A DNA stretch of 10,845 nucleotides from CAZRWH01 sp964603905. Its GTDB lineage: Bacteria > Patescibacteriota > Gracilibacteria > UBA1369 > UBA12470. The notes beneath the pieces are model-generated. The model was given only the letters and a program-made list of their open reading frames with translations, did no database searches and was not told the origin of the DNA. Positions 6,487-10,845 of the stretch are shown piece by piece. Position 1 is the first letter of the stretch; each line of letters starts with the position of its first letter. A program made the position numbers and the translations under genes. The stretch spans positions 1-10,845 of the forward strand of contig CAZRWH010000036.1 of assembly GCA_964603905.1 (NCBI GenBank), written 5' to 3'.

Positions 6487-7548
6487 ATGACAAAGAAAAT
6501 ACTGATCGGATTCCTGATAGGAACATTGCTTGTTGCAACAGGATGTTTCGGAGGAGGAACAATTATTGAAGGAGAGGTACAAAAATACTATGTAACGGAC
6601 CTTCTCGAAGACCCAAATAACAGGAATATTCTGCGTTCAACTACGGCGTGGAGTGAGGATGCAGTTTTTGAACTACTTATACCTGAGCATTGGGAAGTGA
6701 AGCAGGACAAAAAAGATGAGTTCAACACAGATTACTACTTACAATCAACACAGTTCCCGTCTGGAGAATGTATTGCTTTGCCTGGAACGATTGGATACGG
6801 AATACCTGAAGAATGGGAAAAAGACCTTTGGTACACAACAACACCAAATACAGGTGGTGATGACTACTATTTCTATGAAGTACAAGATGACGGGACACGT
6901 ATTCCACAGATAAGAATTATAGAATTCCAAGACGGATATGGGAACTACTACATCATGGAGCTTCAATATCCGGAATCAGACTATGAAACTTGTAATGCAG
7001 ACTTTTCAAACATCGTTACATCTTTCGCAATAGTTACAACTTCTCTAGAAGATTCATATTCGGAAGAAGAGGTCTATCAGCCACAACTACCGATGATCTC
7101 TATCATGCTTGAAGAAGACAGTAGTCAGAGATTGGTGATTGAGTATCCACACAACTGGGTTGTTGGAAGTACGGAAGACAACATCACGTACCTCTATGAG
7201 GAAGAAAAAGGATGTAAGCTGTTTGCTGGAGTGCCAGATCGAGACCTTTCGGAGGCGGCTGGTTACGAAGAAGACGTTATTGTTCTAGATAATAACGACA
7301 TGGCTAAGCTGTACAAACTGTACGACGGACAAGAAAACTTCTACATGGAGCTGATTTCAGATGAGCACGACGGAATAACTTACAACTTTGAGCTAACGGA
7401 AATCGCTGACGACGCATGTGTGTCAGACTTCGAAACAATCGTAAAAAGCTTTAGAACGTATCAAGAAGAGTTGGCTGCTCAACAGGGGATCGTAAGTGAT
7501 GAGCAAGAGGAAGAAGAGGTGGAAGCAGTTGAAGAAACTCAAGAATAA
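6487..7548 (+). CDS. Two-domain lipoprotein of unknown function
   Basis: A 353-aa exported protein. The signal peptide has two lysines, a hydrophobic core (5-17) and a lipobox ending in ATGC, so C20 would be lipidated. Two domains follow that look like an ancient duplication, at about 58-183 and 203-325. Both have a strand ending in a PEHW or PHNW motif, a cysteine in GEC or KGC followed by an [AG]-rich G, and a closing C-x2-DF-x2-IV-x-SF segment. Cysteines pair up as C95/C169 and C243/C311, one pair per domain, so one disulfide each is likely outside the cytoplasm. The C-terminus is a very acidic tail (335-353). It starts two bases after the glycosyltransferase stop and belongs to the same operon. 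I do not recognise the family; the fold may resemble PsbP-like or other small extracytoplasmic domains, which is a guess. Confidence 0.85.
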   Translation: MTKKILIGFLIGTLLVATGCFGGGTIIEGEVQKYYVTDLLEDPNNRNILRSTTAWSEDAVFELLIPEHWEVKQDKKDEFNTDYYLQSTQFPSGECIALPGTIGYGIPEEWEKDLWYTTTPNTGGDDYYFYEVQDDGTRIPQIRIIEFQDGYGNYYIMELQYPESDYETCNADFSNIVTSFAIVTTSLEDSYSEEEVYQPQLPMISIMLEEDSSQRLVIEYPHNWVVGSTEDNITYLYEEEKGCKLFAGVPDRDLSEAAGYEEDVIVLDNNDMAKLYKLYDGQENFYMELISDEHDGITYNFELTEIADDACVSDFETIVKSFRTYQEELAAQQGIVSDEQEEEEVEAVEETQE

Positions 7549-8408
7549 GCGTCGAATAGAGGCTTGATATCAACATTAGAGATGTCCTGCTCAGAGAGTG
7601 GGGCATCTTTTATTTCTGGTAGCTTGTCAGTATAAAGTTCGCGTTCTTCTCGGTAATAAACCCCGATAGGAATCTTACGATCCCATTCTTCAGCAAGTTT
7701 AAGCGCGGTCATTTTGTCTGTTGGATCGTACCCTTCTTCATCTTCCAATTTATAAACTTTCTTTTGGAACCACTGATAAGTGTTAACCTTGTTAAAAGTT
7801 ATACATGGCTGAAGCACATCAATGATTGCAAAACCACGATGAGCGTGAGCTTGTTTGATAAGCTCTTTGAGATGAGGTATGTCACCGGCAAAGCCACGCG
7901 CAACAAAGGTCGCTCCACTAACAATCGCAAGTGAAAGAGGACGTGTTGGCACCTCAATTACCCCTAGAGGAGTGGATTTGGACTTAGAGCCAGTATCACT
8001 CGTAGGAGACGCCTGCCCCTTTGTAAGCCCATATATTTGGTTGTTGTGAACAATGTAAGTCATATCAAAGTTCCTTCTCATCGCATGAATGTAGTGAGCC
8101 ATTCCGATTCCATACCCATCGCCATCACCAGAAGTAGCGATAACATCAAGTTTGTGATTCGCCATCTTGAGACCCTCAGCAACAGGTAGAGCACGCCCGT
8201 GTATAGATTGAAAGCCGCTAACATCAATCCAGAGCGGCATTTTTGGTCCGCATCCAATTCCAGAGACCATGACCGTATTGGCAGGATCAAGTTCAAGCTC
8301 GGAAACAGCCATTTTAAGCGCTGTCAAAATCCCAAAATTACCACACCCCGGACACCAGTCCGAAGTTCTTCCTTTCTCAGTTGTGTCTAAGTTTTTCAGC
8401 TCAGCCAT
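7539..8408 (-). CDS. korB: 2-oxoacid:ferredoxin oxidoreductase, beta (TPP) subunit
   Basis: A complete 289-aa beta subunit that binds thiamine diphosphate and the [4Fe-4S] cluster. C19-P-G-C22, C53 in GIGCG and C202 in QPCITFN are the four cluster ligands, with spacing close to the Sulfolobus 2-oxoacid:ferredoxin oxidoreductase. The TPP/Mg site is GDGD (94-97) with NN (122-123) and YGLTKGQ after it. With KorA it decarboxylates a 2-oxoacid with CoA to acyl-CoA, CO2 and reduced ferredoxin, or runs in reverse. KorB is the usual label, but the preferred substrate (2-oxoglutarate, pyruvate or other) cannot be decided here. The start lies 13 bases inside korA, so the two are translationally coupled. 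The TGA stop overlaps the tail of the convergent lipoprotein gene by 10 bases. Confidence 0.95.
   Translation of the reverse strand: MAELKNLDTTEKGRTSDWCPGCGNFGILTALKMAVSELELDPANTVMVSGIGCGPKMPLWIDVSGFQSIHGRALPVAEGLKMANHKLDVIATSGDGDGYGIGMAHYIHAMRRNFDMTYIVHNNQIYGLTKGQASPTSDTGSKSKSTPLGVIEVPTRPLSLAIVSGATFVARGFAGDIPHLKELIKQAHAHRGFAIIDVLQPCITFNKVNTYQWFQKKVYKLEDEEGYDPTDKMTALKLAEEWDRKIPIGVYYREERELYTDKLPEIKDAPLSEQDISNVDIKPLFDAYS
7578..7616 (+). terminator. Intrinsic terminator for the lipoprotein operon, inside korB
   Basis: The stem AGAGATGTCC (7578-7587) pairs with GGGCATCTTT (7601-7610), ten pairs including two G·U, with a 13-base loop closed further by a T·G pair. The second arm runs straight into TTTTATTT. 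It begins 29 bases after the lipoprotein stop, the expected place, but these bases also encode the C-terminal part of korB on the other strand. Part of the U-tract is used in the stem, so strength is uncertain. Confidence 0.5.
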
Positions 8409-10063
8409 TTTAAAATTTCTTTAGGATAAAAAGGTCTTCCATCGTACTTAAGGAATTTTTCTTCAAACTCAAAACCTGTATATTCTCGAACAACGCCTCC
8501 AAATTGAGCAGCAATATTGCTTTCGATGAGGACAGGCCTTTTTGCTCGATCCAAGTGTTTCTTGATCTCTTCTGTAGGAAAAGGAAGTACGCAGAAAGTG
8601 TGAACAAGCGCAATCTTCTTATCTGGAGCCATGGCCATTGCTTCGAGAACAGGTCCTTTTGTAGAGCCCCAAGAAAAGATAGTGATGTCAGCATCTTCAG
8701 GGCCGTAATATCGAACTCGATCACCAATCTCGGCCTCCATCGCCTCCCATTTTTTGTGACGTTTCTCCATCATCTTATTTCTCATGTCAGCATCTTCGGT
8801 GAAGTCACCATTTGTATTGTGTTCATTCGAAAAAGCTCCCCAAACTCCATCCCCAGCCTTGGCACGAGGTGAAATACCGTCTTCAGCTAGTGCATAGCGT
8901 TCGTAATCCGCAGATACATCCTTGATAAGTTTACCGCGATCGACTTTCCATCCATCAGGCACCTTGAAAGGGGCGACACTGCGTGCACCATTGCCCAGAT
9001 ATTTATCAGTAAGAATTATTACAGGTATTTGATATCGCTCAGCATAATTGAAAGATTGTAACCCAGCTTCAAAGCACTCTTCTTGATCTCCAGGGGTCAG
9101 AATTACTCGAGGGAAATCACCTTGCGACGCATGCATGCAGAATCGCAAATCAGACTGCTCAGTCCAGGTAGGCAGGCCGGTGCTAGGTCCAGGCCTAGAA
9201 GCAACAGCAACAACCAAAGGGGTCTCGGTAATAGCAGCTAAGCCAAGTGCTTCAGTCATCAAAGCGAAACCTCCACCAGAAGTAGCGGTCATTGCTCGCA
9301 CTCCAGCATGAGCAGCTCCAATCGCCATCAATATTCCAGAAATTTCATCTTCAGTATGTTTCATTGTGAGGCCCATATCCTCTTCATGCGCTGCAAAGAA
9401 ATGCATAAATTCGCTAGCAGGCGTCATCGGATACCCTGAGAAAAATTTACATCCAGACTTCACGCACCCAATAGCAGCAGCCTCATTTCCGCCAATAGAA
9501 ATGCGCTTCTCTTCTGTCGCAGCCTCAACTTTATATCCAAAATCAACATCGGAGGCAGCATCGTATCCATCTCGAGCAACTTCTATATTATGGGTTACAA
9601 CTTCTTTTCCTTTTTTGTGAAAAGCGAAGTCAATCATGTCTTCCAAAACCTGAAAATCAACTCCAACAAGAGCCAAAGATGCTCCGAGAGCTACCATGTT
9701 TTTCATTACAGGTAGTCCGTTATGTTTCTTCACGATCTCGGCCATTGGAAGCTCAATGCCATCAGCCTTAACGGATTGAGGGTCATACAAAATAACGCCA
9801 TCTTCAACAACCTCGTCTCGATGTCGATCATAAGTTTTTTGATCCAAAGCAATCAAAATATGAACATCTCTAATTTGAGACTTAACGTCTCGGTCAGCGA
9901 CATGAACTTGATAAGTATTGTGTCCGCCTCGAATCAAGGATGGATACTCAGAATAGTCATGTGTCCACATCCCAACTCTCATGCACGCACGAGAAAACAT
10001 CTTTCCGGTAACAAGAATACCGTACCCGGCCTCACCTCCAATTTTCCAGTTAAAATTATTCAT
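8396..10063 (-). CDS. korA: 2-oxoacid:ferredoxin oxidoreductase, fused gamma-alpha subunit
   Basis: This 555-aa protein joins two subunits that are separate in some organisms. Residues 1 to about 170 form the gamma domain, opening with GGEAGYG (9-15) and containing the RGGHNTYQV stretch. From about 187 the alpha part begins. It has GYPMTPAS (210-217), the variant of the YPITP substrate motif, an ED-E pair near 238-240, TSGGGFALM (261-269) and SRPGPSTGLPTW (289-300). DGISPRA and a SNEHN...TED segment follow, and the C-terminal half carries the CoA/transketolase-like domain. All family motifs seem intact. This fused layout is the common one for KorA in archaea and many anaerobic or uncultured bacteria. 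The gene starts 11 bases after the ferredoxin stop and overlaps korB, which suggests one transcript for all three. Confidence 0.95.
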   Translation of the reverse strand: MNNFNWKIGGEAGYGILVTGKMFSRACMRVGMWTHDYSEYPSLIRGGHNTYQVHVADRDVKSQIRDVHILIALDQKTYDRHRDEVVEDGVILYDPQSVKADGIELPMAEIVKKHNGLPVMKNMVALGASLALVGVDFQVLEDMIDFAFHKKGKEVVTHNIEVARDGYDAASDVDFGYKVEAATEEKRISIGGNEAAAIGCVKSGCKFFSGYPMTPASEFMHFFAAHEEDMGLTMKHTEDEISGILMAIGAAHAGVRAMTATSGGGFALMTEALGLAAITETPLVVAVASRPGPSTGLPTWTEQSDLRFCMHASQGDFPRVILTPGDQEECFEAGLQSFNYAERYQIPVIILTDKYLGNGARSVAPFKVPDGWKVDRGKLIKDVSADYERYALAEDGISPRAKAGDGVWGAFSNEHNTNGDFTEDADMRNKMMEKRHKKWEAMEAEIGDRVRYYGPEDADITIFSWGSTKGPVLEAMAMAPDKKIALVHTFCVLPFPTEEIKKHLDRAKRPVLIESNIAAQFGGVVREYTGFEFEEKFLKYDGRPFYPKEILKWLS

Positions 10064-10074
10064 AATTCAAGGTT

Positions 10075-10284
10075 CTATTCCTCGACATGGATTACAGCAA
10101 CAGGGCAAGACGCTTCTGCTTCCTTGTTAGTCATTAAATCTTCGTCAGCTATTTCAAGCTCGTTGTTTGTATTTCCAATAAGCGTTGATTTTCCATCGTC
10201 ATCCATTTTCCAGAATTTAGGACAAACCATAACGCAAGCGCTACATCCAATACAATTGTCTCGATCGTGTACTACTTTAGCCAT
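10075..10284 (-). CDS. One-cluster [4Fe-4S] ferredoxin
   Basis: A complete 69-aa ferredoxin. C11-x2-C14-x2-C17 plus C60 (in SCPVAV) supply the four ligands of a single [4Fe-4S] cluster. This is the small type of Thermotoga and Pyrococcus rather than the two-cluster clostridial type. C21, directly before the proline, corresponds to a cysteine that in Thermotoga ferredoxin forms a disulfide with a second cysteine; here that partner is absent, so C21 is probably a free thiol. The protein is strongly acidic in its second half, as expected for docking to oxidoreductases. As the first gene of the fd-korA-korB unit it is the obvious electron acceptor, or donor, of KorAB. Confidence 0.93.
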   Translation of the reverse strand: MAKVVHDRDNCIGCSACVMVCPKFWKMDDDGKSTLIGNTNNELEIADEDLMTNKEAEASCPVAVIHVEE

Positions 10285-10317
10285 TTTTGTTTAAAATTAC
10301 AGGATAGTCTAGGCCCC

Positions 10318-10323
10318 ATTATA
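10318..10323 (-). promoter_or_regulatory. -10 box for the ferredoxin-korAB operon
   Basis: Read on the minus strand this is a perfect TATAAT, placed 34 bases before the ferredoxin start. Transcription would begin near 10310 and leave a leader of about 26 bases. It lies in the 58-base space after purN. The hexamer 17 bases upstream (CTAGAG) is a poor -35, and there is no TG extension, so an activator or alternative -35 may be involved. No Shine-Dalgarno sequence is seen before the ATG. Confidence 0.45.
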
Positions 10324-10342
10324 CGGTAAAAATTTCTAAACT

Positions 10343-10845
10343 CTAGGAGATTTCTCCCCTCTGGAACATGCGAATTACTTCCGGATACCACTTCTTCTCA
10401 AGTGCTTGAACGCGGTCTTTGAGATCATCAACGGTGTCTCCAGGTTTAACCTCGCATTTTTTTTGTAAAATAATGTCTCCAGTGTCACAACCTTCATCAA
10501 CAAAGTGAATTGTCATGCCAGTTTCAGTATCTCCAGATTTTAGAACAGCATCATGTACACTGGAACCAAAAAAACTTTTCCCGCAATACTTAGGAATAAG
10601 AGCAGGATGAACATTTATGATTTTGCGAGAGAAGCGCTTAACAAACCCTTCGCTCAAAATCCTCATATATCCAACAAGAACTACTAAATCCACGTCTCTT
10701 TCTTCGAGAGCATCGGCCATCTCGCCGTCGAACTCTTCTCTGGTTTTGCCTTTGGGATCAATATAGAGCGTAGGAAATCCCTGAGCCTCAGCTCTTTCTA
10801 GCGCATAGCACTTCTTGTTGCTCAAAACCAAAGACAGTTCAACAT
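10343..10845 (-). CDS. purN: PurN: phosphoribosylglycinamide formyltransferase, 5' end outside window
   Basis: PurN transfers the formyl group of 10-formyltetrahydrofolate to GAR in purine synthesis. The 167 visible residues run from the second strand (LSNKK...ALERAEAQG) to the C-terminus. The catalytic Asn and His are seen in INVHPALIPKY (codons at 10613-10615 and 10607-10609), and the catalytic Asp lies in the CDTGDII segment. KYCGKSFFGSSVHDAVL is the longer variant of this loop found in part of the family. The frame is open to the window edge. A TTG at 10829-10831 should not be taken as the start, because the nucleotide-binding strand and the first ~20-45 residues of the family are still missing. 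The gene ends 20 bases before the ferredoxin -10. No functional link to the ferredoxin operon is evident. Confidence 0.92.
   Translation of the reverse strand, partial: VELSLVLSNKKCYALERAEAQGFPTLYIDPKGKTREEFDGEMADALEERDVDLVVLVGYMRILSEGFVKRFSRKIINVHPALIPKYCGKSFFGSSVHDAVLKSGDTETGMTIHFVDEGCDTGDIILQKKCEVKPGDTVDDLKDRVQALEKKWYPEVIRMFQRGEIS

Noticed and set aside
8504..8872. A 122-codon plus-strand open frame
   Set aside because: It is antisense to the conserved C-terminal half of korA; its composition is that of a complement.
9722..10294. A 190-codon open frame on the plus strand opposite ferredoxin and korA
   Set aside because: It is the complement of two well-supported genes and its translation has no recognisable motif.
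10829..10831. TTG as the start of purN
   Set aside because: The frame continues upstream with family-like residues to the window edge and the N-terminal strand would be missing.

Overview
The window looks like a metagenome-assembled scaffold: it contains a run of exactly 100 Ns at 1901-2000. It is AT-rich, densely coded and uses the standard code; UGA acts as a stop in the nucleotidyltransferase, korA and korB genes. The gene content mixes bacterial types (LemA, HtpX, a lipobox lipoprotein, a GlmU-like enzyme) with types best known from archaea (PurP, a fused KorA, a one-cluster ferredoxin). Bacterial-type -10 boxes (TATAAT, TATGAT, TGCTACAAT) and the lipoprotein favour a bacterium. A Patescibacteria/CPR-like lineage is my guess; an archaeon is not excluded. 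None of the starts I could inspect has a clear Shine-Dalgarno sequence.

Layout. Plus strand, 8-1458: a lemA-htpX pair joined by a TAATG overlap (envelope and membrane-protein quality control). 1500-1900: the start of an unknown single-pass membrane protein, cut by the gap. 2001-2957: a PurP-type ATP-grasp enzyme lacking its first ~30-35 residues, also because of the gap. The continuous reading frame across the gap is an artefact. 3060-4232: a diverged PurP paralogue. 4233-4415: a regulatory-looking intergenic region with a palindrome, an extended -10, two hairpins and heptamer repeats. 4416-7548: a tight three-gene unit of sugar-phosphate nucleotidyl/acyltransferase (GlmU/ST0452-like), family 2 glycosyltransferase and a two-domain lipoprotein, probably for cell-surface glycan or envelope work.

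Minus strand, reading leftward from 10845: the 3' part of purN (cut by the window edge), then a promoter with a perfect TATAAT, then ferredoxin-korA-korB, encoding a 2-oxoacid:ferredoxin oxidoreductase with its electron carrier. korB meets the lipoprotein gene tail to tail with a 10-bp overlap, and the best terminator for the plus-strand unit lies inside korB.

Most interesting: both genes with long leaders (3060 and 4416) carry a 28-bp array of four 7-bp units fitting NYTCAYT, ending 5-8 bases before the start codon. The two arrays have different unit sequences but the same length, copy number and position. The second PurP copy has lost several signature residues of the canonical enzyme and probably does something else.
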